From the NCBI GenBank assembly GCA_023823795.1, contig CP085710.1, positions 1,452,001 through 1,516,000 on the forward strand: DNA of 64,000 nucleotides. Direction: 5' to 3'. The translations under genes and the position numbers were made by a program. The notes under the pieces are model-generated. The model did no database searches and was not told where the DNA came from. It was given only the letters and a program-made list of their open reading frames with translations. This stretch comes from Bacillus sp. F19 (lineage in GTDB: Bacteria; Bacillota; Bacilli; Bacillales; Bacillaceae). Of the stretch, positions 1-10,319 are shown in pieces (the first letter of the stretch is position 1; every line of letters starts with the position of its first letter).

Positions 1-1
1 G

Positions 2-418
2 ATTTTGCCGACACTTGCGCTTGCAACAGGACCGATGGCGATCATTGCGCGTCTAACAAGGTCAAGCATGCTTGAAGTACTTACTCAGGATTACATTCGG
101 ACAGCCCGGGCAAAAGGACTTTCCCCTGTCAAAATCGTTTTCAAGCATGCGCTTAGAAACGCACTGCTGCCAGTTGTTACAGTTCTTGGTACGCTTGCAG
201 CCAGTATTTTAACAGGAACATTTGTTATTGAGAAAATTTTCGCGATACCCGGCATGGGAAAGTACTTCATTGAAAGCATTGGAACCCGTGACTATCCGGT
301 CATTATGGGTACGACCGTTTTTTACAGTACAATTTTGATCGTGATGCTGTTCCTTGTTGATGTTGCATATGGGATTTTAGATCCGAGAATTCAATTAAAT
401 AAAAGGGAGGGAAGATAA
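2..418 (+). CDS. dppB: Dipeptide ABC transporter permease DppB, C-terminal part
   Basis: The reading frame is open to the left edge, so only the last 138 or so residues of a roughly 308-residue permease are present. It shows the cytoplasmic EAA loop that docks on the ATPases (around [16 protein letters not shown]), followed by two membrane segments and the typical DPRI C-terminal end. It forms the inner-membrane channel of the peptide importer together with DppC. The stop overlaps the dppC start (TAATG), which indicates translational coupling. Identity rests on the family motif plus the dpp-ykf gene order; the true start lies outside the window. Confidence 0.93.
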   Translation: MLPTLALATGPMAIIARLTRSSMLEVLTQDYIRTARAKGLSPVKIVFKHALRNALLPVVTVLGTLAASILTGTFVIEKIFAIPGMGKYFIESIGTRDYPVIMGTTVFYSTILIVMLFLVDVAYGILDPRIQLNKREGR

Positions 419-1371
419 TGGAGCTCAAAAAACAGCATGATCCTCATCTTTCCCGGGATATCCCTGATGAGTGGTTTGTTCCGAAAAGCAGGGACAAGCA
501 GGATGCAGAAGCCGTCGTCAGACCTAGTCTTTCCTACTGGCATGATGCCTGGAGAAGACTGCGTAAAAATAAGCTTGCTATGACAGGCTTGCTCTTCTTG
601 ATTTTTATTGCGTTTATGGCCATTTTCGGGCCGATCATTTCACCGCATTCGGTCAGAACACAAATTCTGACCGATCAAAATCTGCCTCCGTCGGCTAAAT
701 ACTGGTTCGGTACTGATGAACTTGGCCGCGACGTCTTTACAAGAACTTGGTACGGGGCGAGAATTTCGCTTTTCGTGGCAGCGATTGCCGCATTAATTGA
801 TTTTGCGATTGGCGTTCTTTACGGCGGAATTGCCGGCTATAAAGGAGGAAAAATCGACCATTACATGATGCGTGTCGTTGAAGTCCTGTACGGCCTTCCT
901 TATTTGCTTGTCGTTATTTTGCTCATGGTCGTGATGGGGCCTGGTTTGTTTACCATTATCGTTGCGCTGACTGTCACAGGCTGGATCGGCATGGCGAGGA
1001 TCGTAAGGGGACAGGTTCTTCAAATCAAAAACTATGAATTTGTTCATGCTTCTAAATCTTTCGGTACGAAAACAAGCAGGATTATCAGGAAAAACCTCCT
1101 GCCAAATACAATGGGGCCAATTATTGTTCAAATTACCCTAACAGTTCCATCAGCTATTTTTGCAGAAGCGTTTCTGAGTTTTCTCGGTCTTGGGATTCAG
1201 GCTCCGTTTGCAAGCTGGGGTGTGATGGCAAGTGATGCTCTTTCAACAATCTTAACAGGACACTGGTGGCGCCTCTTTTTTCCTGCCCTCTGTATCTCTC
1301 TGACGATGTTTGCATTTAACGTGCTTGGAGACGGACTGCAGGATGCGCTTGATCCGAAGCTAAGGAGGTAA
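418..1371 (+). CDS. dppC: Dipeptide ABC transporter permease DppC
   Basis: This 317-residue protein is the second membrane subunit of the peptide importer. It has the N-terminal OppC-type segment (residues about 40-100: one membrane helix and a soluble part containing FGTDELGRDVFTR) and then a five-helix permease domain with an EAA loop near residue 200. Length matches the family (about 300-320). The start overlaps the dppB stop by one base, and an AGGAGG site lies in its own 3' end for dppD. It moves di- and tripeptides inward using the DppD and YkfD ATPases. Confidence 0.94.
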   Translation: MELKKQHDPHLSRDIPDEWFVPKSRDKQDAEAVVRPSLSYWHDAWRRLRKNKLAMTGLLFLIFIAFMAIFGPIISPHSVRTQILTDQNLPPSAKYWFGTDELGRDVFTRTWYGARISLFVAAIAALIDFAIGVLYGGIAGYKGGKIDHYMMRVVEVLYGLPYLLVVILLMVVMGPGLFTIIVALTVTGWIGMARIVRGQVLQIKNYEFVHASKSFGTKTSRIIRKNLLPNTMGPIIVQITLTVPSAIFAEAFLSFLGLGIQAPFASWGVMASDALSTILTGHWWRLFFPALCISLTMFAFNVLGDGLQDALDPKLRR

Positions 1372-1375
1372 CATC

Positions 1376-2371
1376 ATGGAAAAAATACTGGAAGTAAACG
1401 AACTCCATGTTTCTTTTCAAACATACGGGGGACGTGTAAAAGCGGTCCGTGGCGTAAGTTTTGATTTGCGAAAAGGCGAAACACTCGCAATAGTAGGAGA
1501 ATCGGGCTGCGGAAAAAGTGTGACTTCTCAAAGCATTATGCGCCTAATTCCTGAACCGCCGGGAACAATTGATGCAGGCTCCATCTTTTTTAAAGGAAAA
1601 GACGTAACTAAAATGAAGGAAAAAGAGCTGAGAAAGCTTCGCGGCGCTGATATATCCATGATCTTTCAGGATCCGATGACAGCGCTGAATCCGACGCTGA
1701 CCATAGGTGATCAAATCATGGAAGGCATTATCCAGCACGAAAGCATGCCTAAAGAAAAGGCAAAACTAAAAGCCCTTGAGATGATGAATCTTGTTGGCAT
1801 CCCAAGCCCTGAAGCCCGGTTAAAGCAATATCCGCATCAATTCAGCGGAGGCATGCGGCAGCGGATTGTGATTGCGATGGCTCTTGTCTGCGAGCCTGAA
1901 GTGTTAATTGCAGATGAACCGACAACCGCACTTGATGTGACGATTCAGGCTCAAATTCTCGATTTATTCCGCGACATTCAGAAGAAAACAGGCGTTTCCA
2001 TTATTCTGATTACCCATGATTTGGGTGTTGTCGCACAAGTAGCTGATCGAGTAGCGGTTATGTATGCCGGTAAAATCGTGGAAGCAGGATCAAGAAGAGA
2101 AATTTTTTATCAGCCTCAGCATCCGTACACAAAGGGACTGCTTCGCTCCATCCCGCGTCTTGACATTGAAGAAGAAGAGCTGATTCCGATCTCAGGTTCA
2201 CCTCCGGATTTATTTTCGCCTCCAGAAGGGTGTCCGTTTGCTGCAAGGTGTGAGCATGCAATGGAAGTTTGTGATCGTGTGTATCCTTTTACGTCTGCAT
2301 TGAGCAAAGAGCACCAAGTGGACTGCTGGCTGCAGGACAGCCGCGCATTAGCTGCAGCATCAATGAAATAA
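1376..2371 (+). CDS. dppD: Dipeptide ABC transporter ATPase DppD
   Basis: This 331-residue ATPase powers peptide import. Walker A is GESGCGKS at residues 41-48, the ABC signature SGGMRQ is at 157-162 and Walker B VLIADEP is at 176-182. The C-terminal cysteine-bearing OPP tail ([14 protein letters not shown]) is characteristic of oligopeptide-type ATPases. An AAGGAGG site sits directly upstream of the ATG, four bases after dppC ends. The partner ATPase is ykfD further down the operon. Confidence 0.94.
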   Translation: MEKILEVNELHVSFQTYGGRVKAVRGVSFDLRKGETLAIVGESGCGKSVTSQSIMRLIPEPPGTIDAGSIFFKGKDVTKMKEKELRKLRGADISMIFQDPMTALNPTLTIGDQIMEGIIQHESMPKEKAKLKALEMMNLVGIPSPEARLKQYPHQFSGGMRQRIVIAMALVCEPEVLIADEPTTALDVTIQAQILDLFRDIQKKTGVSIILITHDLGVVAQVADRVAVMYAGKIVEAGSRREIFYQPQHPYTKGLLRSIPRLDIEEEELIPISGSPPDLFSPPEGCPFAARCEHAMEVCDRVYPFTSALSKEHQVDCWLQDSRALAAASMK

Positions 2372-2403
2372 ACATATAGATCAAGAATAAGAGGGGGAGA
2401 ACA

Positions 2404-4020
2404 ATGAAAAAGTGGATGGCTATGTTCCTGACTGCATTGTTAGTATTCGTACTTGCAGCATGTACAGCAAATGAGAGTGCAGGAAAAGACACAGAAAAAG
2501 AAGAAAAAGAGAAAGAGAAAATTTTGCAGCTGAATAATGGAACTGAACCAACATCATTTGACCCTGTCATTGGATTTGACGCTGTTTCATGGAATGCGCT
2601 GAACAACTTAATGGAAGGTCTTACCCGTTTAGGTAAAGACCATGAGCCTGAAGCAGCAACGGCTGAGAAATGGGACGTTTCTGAAGATGGCAAAACGTAC
2701 ACGTTCCACATTCGCGAAAATGCAAAATGGTCAAACGGTGATGATTTAACAGCTGACGATTTCGTGTTTGCATGGAAACGTCTTTTAAATCCTGAAACAG
2801 GATCAGGAGCGGCATTTTTAGGCTACTTCATTGAGGGAGGAGAAGCTTACAACAGCGGAACTGGCTCTGCAGATGACGTGAAGGTGAAAGCTGTTGACAA
2901 AAAAACATTTGAAGTTACGCTAACCAGTCCTCAAGCATACTTCTTAAGTGTCATTGCAAATCCGGCATTTTTCCCGGTAAATGAAAAAGTAGCTGCGGAA
3001 ACACCAGACTGGTTTGCAGAAGCTGATACGTTTGTCGGCAATGGACCTTTCTCACTCGAGTCATGGGAGCATGACAAAGAATTTGTGATGAAGAAAAACG
3101 ATCAGTACTGGGATGCGAAAAACGTGAAGCTTGATGGCGTTCATTGGGCGATCGTAGAAGATACAAATACAGAATACCAGCTTTACCAAACAGGCGAATT
3201 GGATACATCAGACGTGCCTGCTGACTTGGCAGAGTCTCTTTTTGAAGAAGGAAAAGCGAATGTAGAAGAACAGGCTGGAGATTACTTCTACCGCATGAAC
3301 GTAACTCTTGAACCGTTCCAGAATGTGAACATCCGCAAAGCATTTGCAATGGCAGTTGATCAAAAGCAAATCGTTGATTTCGTAACGAAAAACCAGGAAA
3401 CAGCAGCATACGGCTTCGTTTCACCCGGTTTTAAAGATCCTTCAGGCAAAGACTTCCGCGAGGTAAGCGGCGATCTTGTGAAAACAGATGCAGCTGAAGC
3501 AAAAGCATTGCTTGAAAAAGGCATGAAAGAAGAAGGCTATGACAAGCTTCCTGAAGTCACATTAACTTACAGCACAGATGATACGCACAAGAAAATTGCA
3601 GAAGCGCTTCAGCAAATGTTTAAAGAAAACTTAGGCGTTGATGTGAAGCTTGCAAACCTTGAAGCGAACGTATTTGCTACCGATCAGAAGGCGTTGAAAT
3701 TCCAGTTGTCACGCAGCTCTTTCTTAGCTGACTATGCTGATCCTGTGAACTTCCTTGAGAACTTCCAAACAGGACATTCCATGAACCGCACAGGCTGGAC
3801 AAATGCTGAGTATGATCAATTGATCAAAGACTCAAAAAATGAATCTGACGAAGTGAAACGCTTTGAATTGCTTTACAAAGCAGAAAAGATTTTATTTGAA
3901 GAAGCACCGATCATTCCGATCCATTTCTACAACCAGGTTTACCTGCAAAATGAAGATGTATCAGGCATCGTCCGTCACCCTGTCGGATATTTAGAATTAA
4001 AATGGGCAGATAAGAAGTAA
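2404..4020 (+). CDS. dppE: Dipeptide-binding lipoprotein DppE
   Basis: This 538-residue family 5 extracellular solute-binding protein has a lipoprotein signal peptide ending in the lipobox LAAC with Cys20 as lipid attachment site, followed by a Lys/Glu-rich linker. The mature part starts with ILQLNNGTEPTSFDP, the usual start of the OppA/DppE fold. It captures peptides outside the membrane and hands them to DppBC. A GGGGGAG ribosome site precedes the ATG. A hairpin just downstream probably makes dppE more abundant than the following ykf genes. Confidence 0.94.
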   Translation: MKKWMAMFLTALLVFVLAACTANESAGKDTEKEEKEKEKILQLNNGTEPTSFDPVIGFDAVSWNALNNLMEGLTRLGKDHEPEAATAEKWDVSEDGKTYTFHIRENAKWSNGDDLTADDFVFAWKRLLNPETGSGAAFLGYFIEGGEAYNSGTGSADDVKVKAVDKKTFEVTLTSPQAYFLSVIANPAFFPVNEKVAAETPDWFAEADTFVGNGPFSLESWEHDKEFVMKKNDQYWDAKNVKLDGVHWAIVEDTNTEYQLYQTGELDTSDVPADLAESLFEEGKANVEEQAGDYFYRMNVTLEPFQNVNIRKAFAMAVDQKQIVDFVTKNQETAAYGFVSPGFKDPSGKDFREVSGDLVKTDAAEAKALLEKGMKEEGYDKLPEVTLTYSTDDTHKKIAEALQQMFKENLGVDVKLANLEANVFATDQKALKFQLSRSSFLADYADPVNFLENFQTGHSMNRTGWTNAEYDQLIKDSKNESDEVKRFELLYKAEKILFEEAPIIPIHFYNQVYLQNEDVSGIVRHPVGYLELKWADKK

Positions 4021-4027
4021 ACCATGC

Positions 4028-4061
4028 AAAAGGGGTGTTCAGCTGTTTGAACATCCCTTTT
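4028..4061 (+). terminator. Hairpin between dppE and ldcA, likely partial terminator
   Basis: AAAAGGGGTGTTCA pairs with TGAACATCCCTTTT over 14 bp (one G-U pair) around a 6-nt loop. The following tract is short in T, so partial read-through into ykf genes is expected. This would fit high binding-protein and lower enzyme expression. Confidence 0.75.
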
Positions 4062-4083
4062 CTATATAAAGGAGACTACTAGA

Positions 4084-5007
4084 ATGATAAAACCCCAGGC
4101 GTTAAAAAAAGGCGACACAATCGGCATTATTTCCCCGGCAAGTCCTCCAAATCAAGAGAACCTGAAGCGCTCCCTTTCTTTTTTAGAAGAAACAGGTTTG
4201 AAATTCAAGCTCGGCAAACATATTGAACGCGAATACGGTTATCTTGCAGGAACAGATGAAGAAAGAGCAGAAGATATTCATACGATGTTTCAGGATCAAG
4301 AGATTAAAGCCATCATCTGCGCGTGCGGAGGTTTTGGAACAGCACGCATGGCCTCTCTATTAGACTATGACCTTATTCAAAAGAACCCGAAGATTTTCTG
4401 GGGCTACAGCGATATTACTTTTTTACATACAGCCATCAGACAGAAGACCGGTCTCGTTACGTTTCACGGACCTATGCTCAGCTCTGATTTTGGAGAGGAA
4501 TCCGGTGTTCTTCCGTTAACCAAACAATATTTTCATCAGCTTTTTGAGAACAGCCCGCTAACTTATAATGAATCTCTTTCGCCCCTTGAAATCATGATTG
4601 AAGGAAAAGCAAGCGGTGAGCTTGTTGGCGGGAATCTATCATTAATCACAAGCTCGGTCGGTACCGCTTTTGAGATTGATTCGAAAGAGAAGCTGCTTTT
4701 AATTGAAGAAATTGATGAAGAGCCTTATGCAGTCGACCGCATGCTGAATCAGCTTTATATGGCAGGCAAGTTAACAGACGCAGCAGGTATTCTCGTCGCT
4801 GATTTTCATAACTGCGTTCCTCAAAAACGAAAGAATTCGATACCTCTTGATGAAGTGCTGGCTCATTACATAAAACTTTCTGGCAAACCGGCTTTAAGAG
4901 GGTTTAAAATCGGACACTGCAGTCCTAATATCTCTGTTCCGCTTGGAACACATGCAGAAATGAATACAATCGAAAAGACAGTTGTAATCGAAAGCGGGAT
5001 TCTTTAA
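4084..5007 (+). CDS. ykfA: LD-carboxypeptidase (YkfA/LdcA, peptidase S66)
   Basis: This 307-residue protein releases the terminal D-Ala from L,D-linked murein tetrapeptides in the cytoplasm. The S66 nucleophile lies in GYSDIT (Ser109), in the position expected for LdcA. The later acidic and histidine members of the triad fall in LLIEEIDEEPYAVDR and in GFKIGHCSPNISVP. Length and the N-terminal GDTIGIISPASP segment fit the family. It sits in the operon between dppE and ykfB exactly as in B. subtilis, supporting a role in recycling imported murein peptides. Confidence 0.92.
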   Translation: MIKPQALKKGDTIGIISPASPPNQENLKRSLSFLEETGLKFKLGKHIEREYGYLAGTDEERAEDIHTMFQDQEIKAIICACGGFGTARMASLLDYDLIQKNPKIFWGYSDITFLHTAIRQKTGLVTFHGPMLSSDFGEESGVLPLTKQYFHQLFENSPLTYNESLSPLEIMIEGKASGELVGGNLSLITSSVGTAFEIDSKEKLLLIEEIDEEPYAVDRMLNQLYMAGKLTDAAGILVADFHNCVPQKRKNSIPLDEVLAHYIKLSGKPALRGFKIGHCSPNISVPLGTHAEMNTIEKTVVIESGIL

Positions 5008-5022
5008 AAAGGGTGGATGTTT

Positions 5023-6126
5023 ATGAAAATCGAAAAAGTGGAAACATTTCGGGTGGCTGTCCCTCTGACAAAGCCTTTTAAAACGGCACTCCGGACAGTT
5101 GTGACAGCAGAATCCGTCATCTTAAAAGTGACGTGCGAAAGCGGTATTACCGGCTGGGGAGAAGCGCCGCCGACACTTGTCATTACGGGTGATAGTCTCT
5201 CGAGTATAGAAGCCAGTATTCATCAAGTGCTGAAGCCGTTTTTAATCGGCAAAAATCTATTGAACTACGAAGTTATTTTCCAGGGAATACAATCGGTCTT
5301 AGCAGGCAATTCAAGTGCAAAAGCCGCAGTGGACATGGCCCTTTATGATTGCCTTGCCAAGCATAGCAGACTGCCCCTTTATCAATATTTAGGCGGTTAT
5401 AAAGATAAAATGGAAACAGATTTTACCGTCAGTGTAAATGACGTGCGGGAAATGGGAGAAGATGCGGCTTCCTATATTCAAAATGGTTTTAATGTTTTAA
5501 AGGTGAAGGTTGGGCTAGGTGACAGTGCTCTGGATATCGAACGGATCAGGGAAATCAGAAGCCGTGTCGGTTCAGAAATTAAAATCCGCCTTGATGCTAA
5601 CCAAGGATGGAAGCCAAAGGAAGCGGTCACTGTAATAGGCAAAATGGAAGACCTTGGCTTGAACATCGAATTAGTTGAGCAGCCAGTGAAAGCTCATGAC
5701 ATTGAAGGATTAAAGCAAGTAACTGATACCGTGGAAACGCCGATTATGGCGGATGAAAGTGTGTTTACTCCGAAGCAGGCCTTTGAAGTGCTGAAAACGA
5801 GAAGTGCAGATTTGATTAACATTAAATTAATGAAAGCAGGGGGCATCTATCAAGCTGCCATGATCAATCAGCTTGCTGAAATATGCGGGGTTGAATGCAT
5901 GGTTGGAAGCATGATCGAAACGCGAATCGGCATTACCGCAGCCGCTCACTTTGCAGCAGCCAAAAAGAACATTACACGTTTTGACTTCGACGCCCCGCTC
6001 ATGCTTGCAAAAGAAATTGTAGAGGGCGGAGTCCGGTATAACGGAAGAAAAATGACATTTTCAGAAGGAAACGGGCTTGGAATTTCAGATGTTCTTGTAA
6101 ATGACGGGGAGGTTTCTGCAAAATGA
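5023..6126 (+). CDS. ykfB: L-Ala-D/L-Glu epimerase
   Basis: This enolase-superfamily enzyme (367 residues) interconverts L-Ala-D-Glu and L-Ala-L-Glu so that murein dipeptides can be degraded. Catalytic lysines are visible in LKVKVG (Lys162) and in INIKLM (Lys268), with metal ligands Asp191 (LDANQGW), Glu219 and Asp244. I chose the ATG at 5023 rather than the in-frame ATG at 5017, because the AAAGGGTGG site ends at 5016 and needs spacing; it also gives the usual MKI start. The stop overlaps the ykfC start by four bases. Confidence 0.93.
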   Translation: MKIEKVETFRVAVPLTKPFKTALRTVVTAESVILKVTCESGITGWGEAPPTLVITGDSLSSIEASIHQVLKPFLIGKNLLNYEVIFQGIQSVLAGNSSAKAAVDMALYDCLAKHSRLPLYQYLGGYKDKMETDFTVSVNDVREMGEDAASYIQNGFNVLKVKVGLGDSALDIERIREIRSRVGSEIKIRLDANQGWKPKEAVTVIGKMEDLGLNIELVEQPVKAHDIEGLKQVTDTVETPIMADESVFTPKQAFEVLKTRSADLINIKLMKAGGIYQAAMINQLAEICGVECMVGSMIETRIGITAAAHFAAAKKNITRFDFDAPLMLAKEIVEGGVRYNGRKMTFSEGNGLGISDVLVNDGEVSAK

Positions 6127-7043
6127 CAATAAGAAAAGGAAGAGTTGCGGTATCCGTTGCAACCATATGGACGTCAAAGGATTCCCCGCGTGATTTGGAT
6201 GAAAAAGCAGTTGTGAATCCGGCTGACATTGAATCATGGCTGAACGGGCTAACATATGAAACGAGTCTTGCTTTATGTAATGAAAATCGGATTCAGACTC
6301 AGGCTTTGCTTGGAGAAGAAGTATGGATCATGGACGAACAGGATGGCTATGCACATGTCATTATTCCCTCTCAGTCCTCTTCAAAGGATGAAAGAGGGTA
6401 CCCGGGGTGGATGCCGCTTTGCCAAATCGAGCTGAATGCAGAATCACTGCATGGTCCTATCGCAATTGTTCAAAGCAAAAAAACCATGCTTTATTCTGAA
6501 GATGACACACCTCAATTTGATCTAAGCTTTCAAACCATCTTGACAGTTCTAAAAGAAGAAACAGAGTGGATTGAAGTAGAAACTCCATATGGCAAAGGGA
6601 AACTGAAGGCAGCGGATGTTTCCCTTTATGAAGCTTTTGAAAGTGTTCCGAATGGATGCGGTCAGGACATTGTGGCGGAGGGCGAAAGATTCATCGGTCT
6701 TCCTTATCTTTGGGGCGGAATGAGCAGCTTTGGATTTGATTGTTCAGGGTTCAGTTACACCATGTGCAAAGCAAATGGATACATGATTCCAAGAGATGCC
6801 CATGATCAGGCTGCTTCAGGGGGAAAAGTAGAGCTTGACGCGATTGAGCCTGGCGATTTATTGTTTTTTGCGTACGAAGAAGGGATTGGAAACCTTCATC
6901 ACGTAGGCATTTATTACGGAGACGGCAAGCTTCTTCATTCGCCAAACACCGGGAAGTCGATTGAGATTCTTGATATGGCCGGAACCATTTATGAAAAGGA
7001 ATTATGTGCAGCTAGACGCTATTGGCTAAAGACGGAGGGATAA
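6123..7043 (+). CDS. ykfC: Gamma-D-glutamyl-L-diamino acid endopeptidase YkfC (NlpC/P60)
   Basis: This 306-residue protein has two SH3b-like regions (roughly residues 1-170) and a C-terminal NlpC/P60 cysteine peptidase domain. The catalytic Cys is in GFDCSGF (Cys207), with His260 in LHHVGIYYG and a third polar residue His272. It cleaves D-Glu to diamino-acid bonds in short murein peptides. No signal peptide is present, which fits a cytoplasmic recycling enzyme. The ATGA overlap with ykfB and the same-operon ykfD support coupling. Confidence 0.92.
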   Translation: MTIRKGRVAVSVATIWTSKDSPRDLDEKAVVNPADIESWLNGLTYETSLALCNENRIQTQALLGEEVWIMDEQDGYAHVIIPSQSSSKDERGYPGWMPLCQIELNAESLHGPIAIVQSKKTMLYSEDDTPQFDLSFQTILTVLKEETEWIEVETPYGKGKLKAADVSLYEAFESVPNGCGQDIVAEGERFIGLPYLWGGMSSFGFDCSGFSYTMCKANGYMIPRDAHDQAASGGKVELDAIEPGDLLFFAYEEGIGNLHHVGIYYGDGKLLHSPNTGKSIEILDMAGTIYEKELCAARRYWLKTEG

Positions 7044-7045
7044 CA

Positions 7046-8050
7046 GTGGAGAATTTGCTGGAAGTACGAAATTTAAAGAAACATTTTCACCTTGGTAAAG
7101 GGGCAACGCTAAAAGCAGTAGACGGCATTTCATTCACAGTGAAAAAAGGGGAAACGTTCGGCATCGTCGGGGAATCAGGCTGCGGAAAATCAACTGCCGG
7201 CAGGACCATTCTCGGCTTATACGATCAGACAGAAGGAGAAGTATTATTTAACGGCAAAAACATCCATGAATTAAAAGGAAAAGACAAATTTGCCTACTAT
7301 CGTCAGATGCAAATGATTTTTCAGGATCCATATGCATCATTAAATCCGCGGTCAACTGTCCTTGAGATCATCTCTGAACCGATGGAAGTTCACGGCATGT
7401 ATAAAAATAAGCAGGGCCGGACGGAAAAAGTGCATCAGCTCCTTGAAGATGTGGGTTTAAACCGTGATCATGCCAACCGCTATCCGCACGAATTCAGCGG
7501 CGGCCAAAGACAGCGGATCGGTATTGCCCGCGCACTTGCCCTTGATCCGGAATTCATTATCGCAGATGAGCCGATTTCAGCTCTCGATGTTTCCGTGCAG
7601 GCCCAAGTTGTGAATCTAATGAAGCGCCTGCAAAAAGAAAAGGGACTGACTTACCTTTTTATTGCGCATGATCTGTCCATGGTGAAGCAAATCAGCGACC
7701 GCATCGGGGTTATGTATTTAGGCCACCTTGTCGAGCAGACCGCAAGCAGCGAGCTTTACAAAAAACCGCTGCACCCTTATACGCAGGCACTTTTGACTGC
7801 AATTCCAATTCCTGATCCGGATGTAGAGGATAAGCGGGAGCGCATTATCCTGCAGGGCGAGCTGCCGAGCCCGATGAATCCGCCGAGCGGCTGTGTATTC
7901 AGAACACGCTGTGCCTATGCGATGGAAGCCTGTGCTTCTAAAAAGCCCGTATGGCAGGAAGTAGAGGAAAATCACTTCGTTGCCTGTCATTTATATGACC
8001 GCAGCATCATGGGCGATCAGGATTTTTCTCAAATCGCAGCGACGAAGTGA
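7046..8050 (+). CDS. ykfD: Peptide ABC transporter ATPase YkfD
   Basis: This is the second oligopeptide-type ATPase of the operon (334 residues). Walker [10 protein letters not shown] is at 42-50, signature SGGQRQR at 151-157, and the cysteine-containing OPP C-terminal tail ends in VACHLY. I chose the GTG at 7046, preceded by GGAGGG at proper spacing and placed just after the ykfC stop, instead of a TTG at 7022 inside ykfC. It pairs with DppD to energise DppBC. Confidence 0.92.
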   Translation: MENLLEVRNLKKHFHLGKGATLKAVDGISFTVKKGETFGIVGESGCGKSTAGRTILGLYDQTEGEVLFNGKNIHELKGKDKFAYYRQMQMIFQDPYASLNPRSTVLEIISEPMEVHGMYKNKQGRTEKVHQLLEDVGLNRDHANRYPHEFSGGQRQRIGIARALALDPEFIIADEPISALDVSVQAQVVNLMKRLQKEKGLTYLFIAHDLSMVKQISDRIGVMYLGHLVEQTASSELYKKPLHPYTQALLTAIPIPDPDVEDKRERIILQGELPSPMNPPSGCVFRTRCAYAMEACASKKPVWQEVEENHFVACHLYDRSIMGDQDFSQIAATK

Positions 8051-8826
8051 CGGGTTTTGGACAGAGGCTGCAAAAAGTGATGGAACGCTGTCCTGGAAGA
8101 ATAGGTCTCTCACTAGATCTTGATGGGAAAATCTTCGAACGGGACAGCCGCGGAATTTTTTCATCGGCGAGTCTGATTAAACTTCCCATCCTGCTGACAG
8201 CTTTTCATCAAAAAGAGCACGGTATTCTTACTTTAGAAGAAAAGGTGAAAATGTGTGAGATTGAAAAAACAGGCGGAGCCGGTGTCCTGCAGTCTTTTTC
8301 AGATGATGCTGTCTTAACCATTTTAGATTTGCTTTCATTAATGATTGTCGTTTCTGATAATGCGGCGACAAATTACATGATTCATAAAGCCGGAAGAACG
8401 GCAATAAGCGCATATATAAAGGAACTAAACCTTAAAGGCACTGAGCTGAACCGGGATATGATGGATTTGGAAGCAATCAAAAACGGTTTGAATAACTGGA
8501 CAACTGCAGATGACATCCTGAAGTGCCTGAAAGCAATCGGCGTGGAAGGCTTCCTCTCCGCAGCAAGCAGAAAACAGATGGCAGACATCCTTCAAAAGCA
8601 GCAATTCACAGACAAGCTTCCCTATCATATGGATAAGGAAAAGGTATACGCAGGCAACAAAACCGGAGAGCTTCCAGGCATTGAGCATGACTGTGCGATC
8701 ATCCGCTTTGGCGATCGAACGGCCTATATCGCCGTGCTGATTGATCAGCTTCAGAATAAGGAAGAAGGCAGAAGGACAATCAGTGAAATCGGGAAGCTAA
8801 TTTATGAAGAGCTTATAGACATGTAA
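8047..8826 (+). CDS. Class A beta-lactamase-like serine hydrolase
   Basis: This 259-residue protein has the penicillin-recognising triad of motifs: SLIK (Ser42, Lys45), SDN (103-105) and KTG (205-207). The fold therefore fits the beta-lactamase2 family. There is no signal peptide, so it is probably cytoplasmic and acts on a murein-derived or peptide substrate rather than as a resistance enzyme. A clear class A omega-loop glutamate motif was not recognised. The GTG start overlaps the ykfD stop (GTGA), so it is the last gene of the dpp-ykf operon. Confidence 0.8.
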   Translation: MTGFGQRLQKVMERCPGRIGLSLDLDGKIFERDSRGIFSSASLIKLPILLTAFHQKEHGILTLEEKVKMCEIEKTGGAGVLQSFSDDAVLTILDLLSLMIVVSDNAATNYMIHKAGRTAISAYIKELNLKGTELNRDMMDLEAIKNGLNNWTTADDILKCLKAIGVEGFLSAASRKQMADILQKQQFTDKLPYHMDKEKVYAGNKTGELPGIEHDCAIIRFGDRTAYIAVLIDQLQNKEEGRRTISEIGKLIYEELIDM

Positions 8827-8881
8827 CAAAGGTCGCACTGTTTATGGATAAGCAGTTCAAATAACTTAAAAACAACTTGTA

Positions 8882-8917
8882 AAACGAGTATGAAATCGCA
8901 GAGATTTTTGCTCGTTT
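8882..8917 (+). terminator. Terminator of the dpp-ykf operon
   Basis: AAACGAG pairs with CTCGTTT with an inner AAATC/GATTT stem, followed by a run of Ts. It closes the operon about 55 bases after the last stop. Confidence 0.85.
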
Positions 8918-8984
8918 TTTTATTGTCTGCATGATTATCGGATTAAGCGAAGGCGTCTTTTTTCATTTGAGCCAAAAAGTTGAA

Positions 8985-9065
8985 GGAGGTATTTAGTCAA
9001 TGATAAAGAATCTTTTAAAGGAAATCGCTTTCAAAATCTAAGTGAAAAGTACGGAATTAATTAAT
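8985..9065 (+). pseudogene. Remnant of a short HTH-like reading frame
   Basis: The segment reads NDKESFKGNRFQNLSEKYG and then stops. This resembles the start of XRE-type regulators that often precede ImmA/IrrE-like genes, and such a gene follows at 9269. There is no intact ORF, so it is read as a decayed regulator start. The rest of 9066-9268 shows no gene. Weakly supported. Confidence 0.3.
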
Positions 9066-9268
9066 GTGAATAATGAATATTCAACAATTGGGGCAATTAC
9101 TCAAATAGGTATAATATAAAATAATAGAGGAAGTTCAAAAGAGAAACTAAATAGTAAGATGATCTTATCTAAATGCTATATAATTGATAGACAAATGGAG
9201 AGTATGACATTATAAAATAATTGAAAATAAGCTAATTATTACTGAGAATTTTAGCAGGGAGAGATAAG

Positions 9269-9688
9269 ATGCTATATATATGGGATATTGAGAAAATAAT
9301 TAAAACGACACTACATGAGCACAGTTTAGATATTAATTATGAATTTGATAATAATCTGCCTGCACCTATGAGTTTTAACGTCTCGACAAATACGATTAAA
9401 TTTAATTATCTTCAAATAAACGGGTATAGAGGGAAGGTAAGAATTAAAGAGTCGGATGAAAATTTTGTGAAAATCATTCTTTATCATGAGATTGGCTATT
9501 ATTTAAGTTTTAAGAAAAACAAACATGATTTAAGAACCCTGATCTATGGTGACGATGAAGAAAAAGAAAAACTTATGTCTGAAATAGAAACTAACGCTTG
9601 GGAATATGGGAGAACATTGGTACCTGAACACCTATTAGAGTCATATGACAAAGTGCGTGAATTAGATAAAATGCTGTTAAAGAGATAA
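9269..9688 (+). CDS. ImmA/IrrE (M78)-like protein with degenerate zinc motif
   Basis: This 139-residue AT-rich protein has the layout of a small IrrE/ImmA-type zincin. The central motif is HEIGY at 73-77, followed by a TNAWEYG helix where the family has the third ligand. The second histidine of HExxH is replaced by Tyr77, so catalytic activity is doubtful. GGGAGAG precedes the ATG. In intact systems such proteins cleave an XRE repressor; here only a regulator remnant is upstream. Function is unproven. Confidence 0.5.
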   Translation: MLYIWDIEKIIKTTLHEHSLDINYEFDNNLPAPMSFNVSTNTIKFNYLQINGYRGKVRIKESDENFVKIILYHEIGYYLSFKKNKHDLRTLIYGDDEEKEKLMSEIETNAWEYGRTLVPEHLLESYDKVRELDKMLLKR

Positions 9689-9764
9689 TAATTGAATAGA
9701 TTCTGGACTGTAATTAAAGCAGAATGGGGGATACTAACCAAACAAATTAGAAGAGGTGTTATAT

Positions 9765-10217
9765 ATGAAACAATTTGCTTTGGCATTATTCTTAATTTCT
9801 ATTTTTGCAATGAATCCTTCTCAAACAAATGCAATCAGTATGCCTTGCAGTATGGTTTTAGAGCCAGTAGATGAAAATATGAAAAATGCAAAGGGAACAG
9901 CTTTGATCTATAAAGTTCAACTAAATCCGCCTAGTTTTGCTCGAACGAATGTGAGTATACTTGCTGTTCACCTCCCCGAACCGTCTTCCTATGGGAATTA
10001 CGACAGGTATGAAGGATTTGCCTTTATACCTGGTGAAATAAGTTGGCGTTTTAGGCTGTACCCTACCCCTGAAGAAGATAGTCCAACCTGGGCAGGTAGA
10101 TTTGATTTAATAACAGCAAGGATGAAAAACGCAGAAGTTCAGGTTAGACTTTCTAACTCTAAAACCGAAAAATTGGGACCAAGTGTATTAACGAAGCCTA
10201 TTACATACTGTAAATGA
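9765..10217 (+). CDS. Small secreted protein of unknown function
   Basis: This 150-residue protein has a clear signal peptide (MKQFALALFLISIF...) with likely cleavage after QTNA. The exported part contains two cysteines (PCSM near the start and the C-terminal TYCK) that could form a disulfide bridge. I chose the ATG at 9765, seven bases after AAGAGGTG, over a GTG at 9756 inside that site. I do not recognise the family. The gene follows the M78-like gene by 76 bases and may be co-transcribed. Confidence 0.6.
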   Translation: MKQFALALFLISIFAMNPSQTNAISMPCSMVLEPVDENMKNAKGTALIYKVQLNPPSFARTNVSILAVHLPEPSSYGNYDRYEGFAFIPGEISWRFRLYPTPEEDSPTWAGRFDLITARMKNAEVQVRLSNSKTEKLGPSVLTKPITYCK

Positions 10218-10319
10218 TGTTTTAACAAATCGGGGGCTTTTATGAAGTAAGAATTATAAAAAATTATAAGGCTAATGGCATAATATAAATTCCGGAATAG
10301 ATAATGCAGCTTATTCTGA

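Noticed and set aside
8047-8826. Antibiotic-resistance beta-lactamase
   Set aside because: Motifs fit the fold, but there is no signal peptide, the omega-loop glutamate motif is not evident, and operon context points to murein-peptide metabolism.
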